A DNA stretch of 64,000 nucleotides from Granulicella paludicola (GTDB lineage: Bacteria > Acidobacteriota > Terriglobia > Terriglobales > Acidobacteriaceae). A program made the translations under genes and the position numbers. Below the pieces are notes generated by a model, which saw only the letters and a program-made list of their open reading frames with translations, searched no databases and was not told the DNA's origin. Within the stretch, counting starts at the first letter, position 1. Each line of letters opens with the position of its first letter. The stretch covers positions 310,001 to 374,000 of the forward strand of contig NZ_JAGSYC010000023.1 of assembly GCF_025685545.1 (NCBI RefSeq), in the 5' to 3' direction. Below, piece after piece: positions 11,106-19,440 of this stretch.

Positions 11106-12646
11106 ACCACCACCGCTACCTTCTCCGCACACACAATCGAGTGCTGCATGTCCACCCGCGTCTCAGGATAATCCGTACGGTAGTGGGCCCCGCGCGACTC
11201 CCGCCGGTCCAGCGCCACTGTTACCATCGCCTTCGCAATCGCCAGCAGGTTCGCAGTCTCCAGTTCAGCGACCTCCGTGCAAAATGGATCGCACCCTCGC
11301 CAGCTCATCAATTGCTCTGCGGCCTCGCGAAGACCCTCGTTGCTGCGCTCGATACCGACGCGGTTCCACATCAGCGTCTGCAACTCCCCGCGGTGTACCT
11401 GCCGGACACCACGTTCTGTCTCCAGCTCTAACGCAAGGATTCCGCAGCTCGACTGCGGCCAACGCCTCACATCGTCCTGCGGCAGCTGCTCGGCACAGCG
11501 CCACGCAAACACCAGGCTCTCCAGTAGCGAGTTACTCGCGAGGCGGTTCGCTCCGTGAACACCCGTACAGGCGACTTCTCCGACCGCGTACAGGCCAGCA
11601 ATCGAAGTCCGGCCCCATATATCGGTCTTCACGCCGCCCATCCAATAGTGCGCTGCAGGCGTTACCGGCACCGGCGTCTTCGACCAGTCATAGCCACGCG
11701 CGCGCACCGCCGCATCGATGGTTGGAAATCGCTTCTTCAAGAACTCTTCGACTGATCCCGGCGACCCGAGATGCGTGGCATCAAGCAACACGGGCTGCCC
11801 ACCCTGCTTTGCCATCTGCCGAGCGATCGAGCGAGCTACCACGTCGCGCGGGGCAAGCTCGGCATCCTTGTGCAGGGCCTGCATAAACCGCTTACCCTCC
11901 GCATCGAACAACACTGCCCCTTCACCGCGCACAGCTTCGGAGATCAAAAACGTCTCCTTCGTGGCCAGCGCGGTCGGATGAAACTGATAGAACTCGATGT
12001 CCGCGAGCTGCGCGCCCGCGCGCATCGCCAGGGCGACACCATCGCCCGTCGCCACGGCGGGATTCGTAGTGTGGCGATAAAGCTGCCCTGCCCCACCACA
12101 CGCAAGAACCAGCGCATCGGCTGCAAGCGTCTCGCGACGCCCGTCTTGCAGTATCTGAAGGCCCCGCACGCGCTCATCCTTTACTACGAGATCACACGCA
12201 AACGTCTGTTCCATCACACGGACGTTCGCTGCGCGCACCGCCTTCACCAACGTCATCTCCAGGTTCAAGCCGGTGGCATCGCCGCCAGCATGAAGAACGC
12301 GGGCATGGGTATGCGCCGCCTCCAAACCGCGTGCCAGTTCCCCGTCGTGTTGGTCGAAGGCTACACCGAGCTGAATGAGATCACGTATCCGCCGCGGGCC
12401 CTCCGCACACAGCACTTCAACCGCGAGTGGATCGCACAAGCCAGCGCCTGCACTGAGCGTATCGGCGATATGCTCCGCGATGCTGTCATCCTCAAACATC
12501 ACAGCAGCGATGCCACCCTGCGCCCACCGCGTATTGCTATCAGCCAGAGCTGCTTTGGTCACAAGCGTCACGGCGTTTTCACGGCTCAGTTCCAAGGCAG
12601 CAACAAGTCCCGCAATGCCACTGCCGACAATGATGATCTGCTTCAT
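11102..12646 (-). CDS. nadB: L-aspartate oxidase
   Basis: 514 residues. NadB is the FAD enzyme that oxidises L-aspartate to iminoaspartate, the substrate of NadA. The N-terminal Rossmann motif VGSGIAGLVAALELS binds FAD. TRWAQGGIAAV, HTHARVLHAGGDATG and QFHPTAL are succinate dehydrogenase/fumarate reductase-like flavoprotein motifs found in NadB, and GLYAVGEVACTGVHGANRLASNSLLE is the C-terminal FAD site. Overlaps nadA by 4 bp at its start and nadC by 4 bp at its end, so the three are translationally coupled. Confidence 0.95.
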   Translation of the reverse strand: MKQIIIVGSGIAGLVAALELSRENAVTLVTKAALADSNTRWAQGGIAAVMFEDDSIAEHIADTLSAGAGLCDPLAVEVLCAEGPRRIRDLIQLGVAFDQHDGELARGLEAAHTHARVLHAGGDATGLNLEMTLVKAVRAANVRVMEQTFACDLVVKDERVRGLQILQDGRRETLAADALVLACGGAGQLYRHTTNPAVATGDGVALAMRAGAQLADIEFYQFHPTALATKETFLISEAVRGEGAVLFDAEGKRFMQALHKDAELAPRDVVARSIARQMAKQGGQPVLLDATHLGSPGSVEEFLKKRFPTIDAAVRARGYDWSKTPVPVTPAAHYWMGGVKTDIWGRTSIAGLYAVGEVACTGVHGANRLASNSLLESLVFAWRCAEQLPQDDVRRWPQSSCGILALELETERGVRQVHRGELQTLMWNRVGIERSNEGLREAAEQLMSWRGCDPFCTEVAELETANLLAIAKAMVTVALDRRESRGAHYRTDYPETRVDMQHSIVCAEKVAVVV

Positions 12647-13980
12647 GCGATCACCAGATCTCGCGCTGGCGGAGCACTTACCTTCGACGCCGGGGGCAGC
12701 ACACTGAGCATCCGTTCGAGCGCGATACGAGCTGGCACAGCCACGCTCTCCGGCACCTTGATCTGATTCAAAGTTTCACCTCGAACGAACGCCTCCAGTA
12801 CCCATGCCAGATACCCTGGATGGATGCGGTACATCGTCGAGCAGGGACACACGATCGAGTCGAGGCAGAAGATCGTGTGCTGCGGATATTGATTTGCCAG
12901 CCGCTGTACCAGGTTAATTTCGGTGCCAATCGCAAACACCGTCGGCTCAGTTGCCGCTGCAATCGCCTTGGTGATGAAGTCGGTCGAACCCGCGGCGTCT
13001 GCCGCGTCGACGACCTCCATCGGGCACTCCGGATGCACGATCACGCGCACACCTGGATGCCGCTGACGTGCATGCGCGATCTGCTCCACCGAGAACCGCT
13101 TATGTACTGAGCAGAACCCATGCCATAGCAGCACGCGCGCGTCGCGCAACGTCTGCGCGTCGTTACCGCCGAGGTCTTTGTTCGGGTTCCACATCGGCAT
13201 CTGCTCCATGGGAATGCCCATAGCTTTGCCCGTGTTACGTCCAAGATGTTGATCGGGAAAGAACAGGACGCGCTGTCCGCGCTCGAATGCCCATTGCAAG
13301 ACAGCGCTTGCATTCGAGGATGTACAGACGATCCCACCGTGCTCCCCGCAGAAACCCTTCAAGGCTGCGGACGAGTTCATATACGTCACAGGAATAACCG
13401 GCTGTAGTCCCTGAGCGTCCGGCTCCGAGCCCAGAAGATCTTCAAGCTGCTCCCAGCAGTCCATCACCGAATCGAGATCGGCCATATCGGCCATCGAGCA
13501 CCCCGCCGCGAGGTTCGGCAGAATTACCCTCTGCTCAGGCTTAGACAGCATCTCTGCCGTCTCCGCCATGAAGTGAACGCCGCAGAAGACGATCGCCTCC
13601 GCTTTCGGCCGCGTCTTCGCCGCCTGCGCCAACTGAAAGGAGTCGCCGACAAAGTCTGCGTACTTTACGACCTCATCGCGCTGATAAAAGTGGCCCAACA
13701 CCACAAGCTTTTCGCCCAGAGTCGCTTTCGCCGTGTTGATACGACGATCAAGTTCTTCACGCGAGGCCTCTCTATACTCGCGCGGCAAGCCACCCTGCCT
13801 TGGAGCATCGCCCGGCAACACATCCCACATCGACGCGCCTGGCCCGTAGCCTGCAGCCTTATCGTCCAATTCCCACGGGGCATCCGCTAGCGCGGACGAA
13901 CACATCTTTGCAACTACTCCTGGCTGTTCGCCGATGCGAATCAGCTGGATCGTTTCATCTACAGAGGACACGAATCTCAC
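12643..13980 (-). CDS. nadA: Quinolinate synthase
   Basis: 445 residues, longer than the usual 300-370. NadA condenses iminoaspartate with dihydroxyacetone phosphate to quinolinate using a [4Fe-4S] cluster. The three cluster cysteines are visible: VFCGVHFMAETAEML (Cys133), GIVCTSSNAS, and VCPCSTMYRIHP. AAGCSMADMA, GHFYQRDEV and VHPECPMEVVDAAD also match the family. The catalytic core starts near residue 68 (REYREASREEL), so about 65 residues form an extra N-terminal segment of unknown role. First gene of the nadABC operon. The start at 13980 is supported by no strong Shine-Dalgarno sequence, and a shorter start inside the extension cannot be ruled out. Confidence 0.93.
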   Translation of the reverse strand: MRFVSSVDETIQLIRIGEQPGVVAKMCSSALADAPWELDDKAAGYGPGASMWDVLPGDAPRQGGLPREYREASREELDRRINTAKATLGEKLVVLGHFYQRDEVVKYADFVGDSFQLAQAAKTRPKAEAIVFCGVHFMAETAEMLSKPEQRVILPNLAAGCSMADMADLDSVMDCWEQLEDLLGSEPDAQGLQPVIPVTYMNSSAALKGFCGEHGGIVCTSSNASAVLQWAFERGQRVLFFPDQHLGRNTGKAMGIPMEQMPMWNPNKDLGGNDAQTLRDARVLLWHGFCSVHKRFSVEQIAHARQRHPGVRVIVHPECPMEVVDAADAAGSTDFITKAIAAATEPTVFAIGTEINLVQRLANQYPQHTIFCLDSIVCPCSTMYRIHPGYLAWVLEAFVRGETLNQIKVPESVAVPARIALERMLSVLPPASKVSAPPARDLVIA

Positions 13981-14166
13981 CTCAAATCAATAGAGCCTGC
14001 ATACCACGCAATCGATTCACAGAAGCCCTGGGCCTCTTCCCTATTCGCGGGCAGTAGACCAATCCGAAACCGACCACACTTTCACGTATTAGGGTATCGC
14101 CGAAAGGTACCCAAAGCGAATCGCCGCATGACCCACGCTTTTTGAAACCCGCTCACCCACGTCTTA

Positions 14167-14208
14167 TTGAGAACCCACTCCTATCTCAAAAGGGAAATGC
14201 TTTATATT
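14167..14208 (+). promoter_or_regulatory. Putative promoter with operator-like inverted repeat for the metal-uptake operon
   Basis: TTGAGA-N11-TCTCAA (14167-14189) is a 6-bp inverted repeat with the overall size of a Fur-family box. It is followed by a -10-like TATATT at 14203-14208, only 7 nt before the GTG of the next gene. If used, the transcript would be leaderless or nearly so. I see no good -35 hexamer at 17 bp, which may mean activator dependence. Also serves the gap between divergent nadA and this operon (13981-14215). Confidence 0.4.
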
Positions 14209-14215
14209 TAAGGCA

Positions 14216-14533
14216 GTGTTATCACTACGATCCAAGTCGACCTCTCTCAGCCGCTGGCAGATACTGCTCAGCGTGCTCGGCATGGTCCTGGTGCTGGTCA
14301 GTGGAACGCTTTCGGTTACGCACTCTCACGGGAATGCGATCGATGACCACGGAACCTGTAGCCTCTGCGTTTCGGCCCATGCCGTCGCCCAGATCGCCTC
14401 GGCTCCGGTCGAAGTTGTCACGTTCCTGACCTATGAGCTTCTCGTACCGCCTACGCCGATCATCCGCCCCCGGACGGTTGTCTTCACGGCTTACTTCACT
14501 CGACCTCCCCCTGTTCGCGTCCACATCGTATAG
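14216..14533 (+). CDS. Small membrane protein with His/Cys motif, DUF2946-like
   Basis: 105 residues from a GTG start. One hydrophobic segment (WQILLSVLGMVLVLVSGTLS), probably a signal or anchor, is followed by a potential metal-binding stretch: THSHGNAIDDHGTCSLCVSAH, with four His and a CxxC. The C-terminus is Pro-rich. Small proteins of this layout (hydrophobic N-terminus, then His and CxxC; DUF2946 type) are often found beside TonB-dependent metal receptors; my match is by layout, not by alignment. It lies 58 bp before the TonB receptor and probably forms one operon with it. A later ATG at 14282 would remove part of the hydrophobic segment and is less likely. Confidence 0.6.
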   Translation: MLSLRSKSTSLSRWQILLSVLGMVLVLVSGTLSVTHSHGNAIDDHGTCSLCVSAHAVAQIASAPVEVVTFLTYELLVPPTPIIRPRTVVFTAYFTRPPPVRVHIV

Positions 14534-14591
14534 ATCGGTTCGATCACCCCCAGACGCAACGGCTCCAACAACCCTCACGGGAAGGCAGTGT

Positions 14592-17351
14592 ATGTACACA
14601 ACTCTTCAGCGCGCCACAAAGGTGGCGGCTTTCTTCATCGCATCTATTTTTATCCTGGCAGTTTCAGCCTCGGCTCAGTCTGCGGGTAACTCCGCGACCG
14701 TCTCTGGTACGGTCACGGACCCTTCCGGCGCGGCGGTTCCCGGCGCAGCCATCGTCATCCAGAACCCCGTCAGTGGTTACAGCCGCAGCACCAGGTCGGA
14801 CGCCGCAGGCCACTACCAGTTCGCCAACATCCCGCTCAACCCCTACAGCCTTATCACTACCGTTCCGGGCTTCTCTGTTTCGCACAAGGACGTCGTGCTG
14901 AAGTCCTTTGTCCCTGTCGCCCTCGACATCACGCTCTCTGTCTCCGCATCTTCGCAGACCATTGACGTCGACGCCGGCGGCGACCTTACCGAAAGCGATC
15001 CCACCTTCCACACCGACATCGACCGCGGCAGCTTCGACAAACTCCCGCTGGAGTCTCAGTCTTCCGCGCTCAGCTCACTCGTGACACTGGCATCGCCGGG
15101 TGTCTCCGCCGACTCCAACGGTCTCTTCCACGGCCTCGGGGACCACGCCTCCAACTCCTTCTCAGTCGACGGCCAGGCCATCACTGACCAGCAAAGCAAG
15201 GTGTTTTCTAACCAGCTCCCAGCAAACGCGGTGCAATCGCTCGAAGTCATCTCTGGCGCTCCCCCGGCGGAATACGGTGGCAAGACTGCGCTCATCATCA
15301 ATGTCACCACGCGCTCGGGTCTCGGCGTTAACACGCCCACTGGCTCCGTCACTGCGTCCTACGGCACCTTCGGCTCCGCCAATGGCACCTTCGACATCAG
15401 CTACGGCGGCGCGAACTGGGGCAACTTCTTCGAGATCGACGCCCTCAACACCGGCCGCTTCCTCGATCCCCCCGAGCACACCGTCTTCCACGACAAGGGC
15501 AACGAATTCAACGTCTTCGACCGCGTCGACCGCCAACTTACCCCCGCTGATTCCGTTCACCTCAACCTCAGTGTCAGCCGTTCCTGGTTTCAGACCCCCA
15601 ACGATTACGACAACCTGAATGTGCAGAATGTCATCGGCCTTGGCGCTACCGCGAATCCGGTCTTCGGCAACGTCGGCAACGCCGATCAGCGCTCGCAGAT
15701 CCTCACCTACGACATCGCTCCCGGATACACGCATACCTTCGGCAGCGTCTCCGTCTTCAACTTCGGCGCGTACATCCGCCGCGATGGTTACAACTACTAT
15801 CCCAGCGGAGACCCCCTGGCTGACAAGTCCGCACCGAATCTACAGAACCAGTCGATTGCGCAGCAGCGCTCACTTACCAATGCTGGCATCCATACCGACA
15901 TCTCGTACGTGAAGGGCCACAACAATATCAAGATCGGTGGCCTCTACTCGCAGACCTTCCTGCGCGAAAACGACACGCTCGGCATCGTCTCCACCTACTT
16001 CAATGCTCCCTGCATCGACACAACCGGAGCCGCCGTCGCTGGCTTCAGCGATCCAAGCCAATGCGCTGCGGGGGGCTATGTCTCGAACGGTCCAGCACTC
16101 GGCGGCAGCTTCAACTCCGTTCTGCTGCCGTATGACCTCACGCGTGGAGGTGTTCAATACAACTTCAAAGGCCGCACCGATGTGAAGGAGATCGGCCTCT
16201 ACGCCGAAGATTCCATCAAAGCGGGAGACTGGCTCTTCAACGTTGGCATCCGTGGCGACCTCTATAACGGCCTCACCATCGCTCGTCAGGCTGAGCCGCG
16301 TGTCGGCCTCTCTTACACCATCAAGAAGACCGGCACCGTGCTGCGCGCCTCCTACGCCCGCACGCTCGAAACGCCGTTCAACGAAAACCTGGTTCTTTCG
16401 AGCGAAGGCTGCGGCAACGCGGTGCTCTCACCGCTGCTCGCGTGCAGTCCTGGCGTCTCTACTACCTTGCAGCCCGGCTTCAAGAACGAGTTTCACGCCG
16501 GCCTGCAGCAGACCTTCGGCAAGCACTTCGTCTTCTCGGGCGACTATATCTGGAAGTACACGCACAACTCCTTCGACTTCAGCGTACTCGGCAATACGCC
16601 GATCACCTTCCCGATTGATTGGCACAACTCCAAGATTCCCGGAGTCGCCGCGCGTCTCGATGTACCGCAGGTGCATGGCGTCTCGGCTTATGTCGTATTG
16701 TCCTCGGTGGCAGCTCGATTTTTCCCACCACAGGTCGCTGGAGCCGGAGCCACCGTTGCATCGGGTAATGGTCCTTACTACCCCTTCCGTATCGATCATG
16801 ATGAGAAGTTCAACCAGACCACGCACCTGCAGTACACGCTGCCGATCAAGCGCGCCCCCTGGTTCGGATTCAACTGGCGCTATGACTCGGGCCTCGTCGC
16901 CGGTTCGGCGCCCTGCTACAACGTCACCGATCCCAATAGCTCCTGCGGTGGCATCAGCATCGCCGGTCAGCCGGGAATCGACCTCAGCGGTCTCACCGCC
17001 GACGAGCAGTTCCAGGCAGGCCTTACCTGCAACGGCGTCAAGGCCACGATCGCCAACGGTGGCTTCCAGCAGTGCCTTGCTTCGCAGCTGACCTCAAAGC
17101 TACTCAGCATCCCAGCTCCGGGCACCGAGGACGACGACAAGAACCCGGCTCGCATCGCACCGCGCAGCCTATTTGACGCCTCCATTGGCGACGACAACCT
17201 GTTCCTGGGCGCACGCTACAAGTGGAGCCTGCGTCTCACCGGCGTCAACCTCACCAACAAATACGCTCTCTACAACTTCCTCTCAACCTTCAGCGGCACA
17301 CACTACGTAACCCCGCGCGCGCTGAACGCCGAGATCGGCTTCCACTTCTAA
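14592..17351 (+). CDS. TonB-dependent receptor, likely metal or metallophore uptake
   Basis: 919 residues from ATG 14592, chosen because GGAAGG lies 7 nt upstream and a clean signal peptide follows (KVAAFFIASIFILAVSASAQ). Residues about 35-115 form a carboxypeptidase-regulatory-like beta-sandwich (VSGTVTDPSGAAVPGA, PLNPYSLITTVPGF). The plug domain contains SNSFSVDGQAIT and VISGAPPAEYGGKTALIINV. The rest is a 22-strand outer-membrane barrel ending in GFHF, a terminal aromatic residue as expected for BAM insertion. It imports a ligand using TonB energy. The nearby small His/Cys protein, Fur-family regulator and nickel-cofactor genes suggest a metal, but the ligand cannot be read from the sequence. 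Confidence 0.9.
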   Translation: MYTTLQRATKVAAFFIASIFILAVSASAQSAGNSATVSGTVTDPSGAAVPGAAIVIQNPVSGYSRSTRSDAAGHYQFANIPLNPYSLITTVPGFSVSHKDVVLKSFVPVALDITLSVSASSQTIDVDAGGDLTESDPTFHTDIDRGSFDKLPLESQSSALSSLVTLASPGVSADSNGLFHGLGDHASNSFSVDGQAITDQQSKVFSNQLPANAVQSLEVISGAPPAEYGGKTALIINVTTRSGLGVNTPTGSVTASYGTFGSANGTFDISYGGANWGNFFEIDALNTGRFLDPPEHTVFHDKGNEFNVFDRVDRQLTPADSVHLNLSVSRSWFQTPNDYDNLNVQNVIGLGATANPVFGNVGNADQRSQILTYDIAPGYTHTFGSVSVFNFGAYIRRDGYNYYPSGDPLADKSAPNLQNQSIAQQRSLTNAGIHTDISYVKGHNNIKIGGLYSQTFLRENDTLGIVSTYFNAPCIDTTGAAVAGFSDPSQCAAGGYVSNGPALGGSFNSVLLPYDLTRGGVQYNFKGRTDVKEIGLYAEDSIKAGDWLFNVGIRGDLYNGLTIARQAEPRVGLSYTIKKTGTVLRASYARTLETPFNENLVLSSEGCGNAVLSPLLACSPGVSTTLQPGFKNEFHAGLQQTFGKHFVFSGDYIWKYTHNSFDFSVLGNTPITFPIDWHNSKIPGVAARLDVPQVHGVSAYVVLSSVAARFFPPQVAGAGATVASGNGPYYPFRIDHDEKFNQTTHLQYTLPIKRAPWFGFNWRYDSGLVAGSAPCYNVTDPNSSCGGISIAGQPGIDLSGLTADEQFQAGLTCNGVKATIANGGFQQCLASQLTSKLLSIPAPGTEDDDKNPARIAPRSLFDASIGDDNLFLGARYKWSLRLTGVNLTNKYALYNFLSTFSGTHYVTPRALNAEIGFHF

Positions 17352-17371
17352 CCAGTTCCCCTCCCCGGGAC

Positions 17372-17401
17372 AAAGCCGCAACTGCTTGCAGTTGCGGCTT
17401 T
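17372..17401 (+). terminator. Strong hairpin after the TonB receptor gene
   Basis: AAAGCCGCAACTGC pairs perfectly with GCAGTTGCGGCTTT, leaving a 2-4 nt loop. It begins 20 bp after the receptor stop. The T run is short (GGCTTTCATCTTT), so termination may be partial and allow some reading into the next gene, whose start is only 30 bp downstream. Confidence 0.75.
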
Positions 17402-17431
17402 CATCTTTCATAGCTCTCTTTGGAGATCTCT

Positions 17432-17971
17432 ATGTTTCGACAACCGCTCGCGCCGCTCACTGTCTGCTTATTTCTTCTATCTTCCGGCTCTTCCGGCAAG
17501 GCACAGACCCATGCTGTGGACTCCGACGATCCTAGCGTGATCCTGGAGCTTGGAGCCGCCACCAGCTGGAACACGACAGGCGGCGCAGCAACCTTTGCTT
17601 CAAACCTCGCTGCTGAAACCACGCCTATCGAAAACTGGCTCGAACTCGAAGCAGGCGTGTCTCCCTTTTACACGCGAAACTCCACCGAATGGGACACCGA
17701 TCTTCTCTTCAAGAAGCCTTGGACCCTGTCGCCGAAAGCGGAGTTCATGCTGGGCGTCGGTCCCGAATGGGCTTACCTCAAACAGAACGGAAGATCGTCA
17801 AACTCTATCGCGGGAGAGGTTGCAGGCGATTTCATGTTCTGGCCGAACGGAAGGCATCGCTTTGGCTGGTATCTGGAACCAGCCTACGACTTCAGCTTCG
17901 CCGCTGGTCGTCAGCAATCGATTGGCATGAGCGCCGGTCTGCTTATCGGCATCCACAGAAAACATAGATGA
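17432..17971 (+). CDS. Small predicted outer-membrane or periplasmic protein
   Basis: 179 residues from the ATG at 17432, preceded by GGAG at 6 nt; an in-frame TTG 12 bp upstream is less likely. A signal peptide (LAPLTVCLFLLSSGSSGKAQ) is followed by alternating hydrophobic and polar stretches rich in Trp, Tyr and Gly (NWLELEAGVSPFYTR, FMLGVGPEWAYL, GWYLEPAYDFSF). That pattern suggests an 8-strand beta-barrel or a porin-like fold. I do not recognise a named family. It follows the TonB receptor after a hairpin and precedes the convergent Fur-family gene, so a role in the same metal response is possible but unproven. Confidence 0.65.
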   Translation: MFRQPLAPLTVCLFLLSSGSSGKAQTHAVDSDDPSVILELGAATSWNTTGGAATFASNLAAETTPIENWLELEAGVSPFYTRNSTEWDTDLLFKKPWTLSPKAEFMLGVGPEWAYLKQNGRSSNSIAGEVAGDFMFWPNGRHRFGWYLEPAYDFSFAAGRQQSIGMSAGLLIGIHRKHR

Positions 17972-18026
17972 CCCCAGAATGCCTCGCTTAGCTGCTCTGC
18001 CTATTCCTTGCTCCCTGTCCCCGGCG

Positions 18027-18398
18027 CTACTTACACTCAGAGCAAAGCCCATAAATGAAAAACTCGTGCCCGGTTGCCCGGAACCCGCGCGGCAGCTTCG
18101 GCTTGCTGGCGATGCCACAACCCGGCATTTCAAAAACTTTGCCGCAGGTATTACAGCGGAAGTGGTGGTGATGTCCCTTACCGGCAACCTCATACCGAGC
18201 CGCCTCGCCGGGGATCTCGACCGGCGTCAGCCAACGCTCTTCTACCAGCGAGCTGATATTGCGATAAATCGTCGCAATACTGATGCCCTCCACCTGCTCC
18301 TGGGCATAGTTCAACGTCTCTTCGGGGGATAATGGCCTGTCCTCAGTGAGGAACGCCGTTCGGATCGCTTCTTTCTGCCGGGTGTTACGAGACTGCAC
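18027..18398 (-). CDS. Fur-family metal-responsive repressor (Zur/Nur/Fur type)
   Basis: 123 residues from a GTG start preceded by AAGGAG at about 8 nt. The N-terminal winged helix (TRQKEAIRTAFL, LSPEETLNYAQ, SIATIYRNISSLVEERWL) is clear Fur-family. The C-terminal dimer domain has GHHHHFRCNTCGKVFEMPGC and ends in CSEC, giving the two CxxC pairs of the structural zinc site. Which metal it senses (Zn, Ni, Fe or peroxide) cannot be decided. It is short for the family, lacking the usual C-terminal acidic or His-rich tail. It is divergent from larECB, sharing a 166-bp gap with an inverted repeat, and convergent to the TonB receptor operon, so both are candidate targets. Confidence 0.88.
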   Translation of the reverse strand: MQSRNTRQKEAIRTAFLTEDRPLSPEETLNYAQEQVEGISIATIYRNISSLVEERWLTPVEIPGEAARYEVAGKGHHHHFRCNTCGKVFEMPGCGIASKPKLPRGFRATGHEFFIYGLCSECK

Positions 18399-18472
18399 GG
18401 AAAAACTCCTTCAAACTGTGGGTTGGAACCCGTCGAACAGCATACGCCAGCGATAGGTATACAGCGCAAGCA

Positions 18473-18487
18473 TTATCAGGAGGATAA
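18473..18487. promoter_or_regulatory. Perfect 5-5-5 inverted repeat between the Fur-family gene and larE
   Basis: TTATC-AGGAG-GATAA is a perfect palindrome with a 5-nt centre, the AT-rich dyad shape typical of Fur-family operators. It lies about 75 bp before each divergent start codon. It is about 70 bp upstream of the predicted larE transcription start and closer to the likely promoter of the Fur-family gene, so autoregulation is the simplest reading. Its sequence differs from the TTGAGA repeat at 14167. Confidence 0.45.
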
Positions 18488-18520
18488 CGTTTTTCTATGC
18501 AGTTGCGCTTTTTGGCGATA

Positions 18521-18549
18521 TTGGCTGGGTAAGAAGCCCCTCGTATAAT
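18521..18549 (+). promoter_or_regulatory. Predicted promoter of larECB
   Basis: TTGGCT (18521-18526), 17-bp spacer, TATAAT (18544-18549). This is a near-consensus housekeeping promoter. Transcription would begin near 18556, giving a leader of only about 9 nt before the larE ATG at 18565. Confidence 0.65.
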
Positions 18550-18564
18550 CTCCACAGAGGCCCC

Positions 18565-19416
18565 ATGCCCACCGTCGGCGACAAGCTCAAACATTTGGAG
18601 TCCACACTGACCGCTCTTGGCTCTGTGCTGGTCGCCTACTCCGGCGGTACAGACTCTGCGTTCCTTGCCCACACCGCGCATCGTGTTCTCGGGGACAGGA
18701 TGCTGGCTGTCATTGCCGACTCGGCCTCGCTGCCCCGCCGTGAACTCGCCGCAGCCCTCACCTTTGCCGAAACCCACGGCATCCCCGTCGAGATCCTCCA
18801 GACCGCCGAGCTCGACGACCCCGACTACATCCGCAACGACAGCCGTCGCTGCTTCCACTGTAAGGACGAGCTCTTCACCCGGATGGAGCAGGAGCGCCAG
18901 CGCCTCGGCTTCGCGCACCTCGCCTACGGCATGAACCGCGACGATCAGGCCCCCGGCGTGGCCGACTTCCGCCCCGGGCAGCAGGCAGCCGCCGATCACA
19001 ACGCCGTCGCCCCGCTCGCCACCGCGGACCTCACCAAGCCCGAAATCCGTGAACTCGCCCGAAATGCGGGCCTGACACTCGCCGACAAACCAGCAAGCGC
19101 CTGCCTATCCTCACGCCTCGCCTACGGAATCCCCGTCACCGCGCAGCGATTGCTTCAGGTTGAGCAGGCCGAAGATGCGCTGCATGCCCTCGGCTTTCCC
19201 CAGGTCCGCGTGAGGCACCATGGCGACCTGGCCCGTATCGAGATCGCCCGTGAAGACCTACCGCGCGCGCTTGCCCTAGAAACGTTGGATGCGATCACCG
19301 CAGCACTGCGGCCCCTTGGCTTCCTCTACATCACACTCGACACCCAGGGATACCGCTCCGGTTCCATGAACGACGCGCTGAGCGAGACTCTCATCGCGAT
19401 CAGTCCTGCAAGCTGA
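18565..19416 (+). CDS. larE: LarE: ATP-dependent sulfur transferase for the nickel-pincer nucleotide cofactor
   Basis: 283 residues. LarE is a PP-loop enzyme that adenylates and then adds sulfur to the carboxylates of pyridinium biscarboxylic acid mononucleotide, giving the dithio form. The PP-loop is SGGTDSAFL (residues 26-34). Three cysteines are placed at Cys96 and Cys99 (RRCFHCKDELF) and Cys180 (SACLSSRLAYG). The Lactobacillus plantarum enzyme gives up the sulfur of a single Cys; a [4Fe-4S]-dependent, catalytic type with three cysteines is known from Thermotoga maritima. The three cysteines here suggest the cluster type (inference). First gene of larECB. Confidence 0.92.
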   Translation: MPTVGDKLKHLESTLTALGSVLVAYSGGTDSAFLAHTAHRVLGDRMLAVIADSASLPRRELAAALTFAETHGIPVEILQTAELDDPDYIRNDSRRCFHCKDELFTRMEQERQRLGFAHLAYGMNRDDQAPGVADFRPGQQAAADHNAVAPLATADLTKPEIRELARNAGLTLADKPASACLSSRLAYGIPVTAQRLLQVEQAEDALHALGFPQVRVRHHGDLARIEIAREDLPRALALETLDAITAALRPLGFLYITLDTQGYRSGSMNDALSETLIAISPAS

Positions 19417-19440
19417 TTGCAGACGCGAGACAATAGCCAT

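Noticed and set aside
11771..12766. 331-codon plus-strand frame opposite nadB
   Set aside because: nadB is certain from FAD and substrate motifs; the plus frame shows no recognisable domain and a shadow composition.
14433..14591. Earlier start for the TonB receptor
   Set aside because: It would overlap the small His/Cys gene by 100 bp and put the signal peptide 54 residues inside; the ATG at 14592 has a good ribosome site.
16243..17091. 282-codon plus frame inside the TonB receptor gene
   Set aside because: Ser/Pro/Arg-rich +1 frame product; the receptor frame has signal peptide, plug and barrel.
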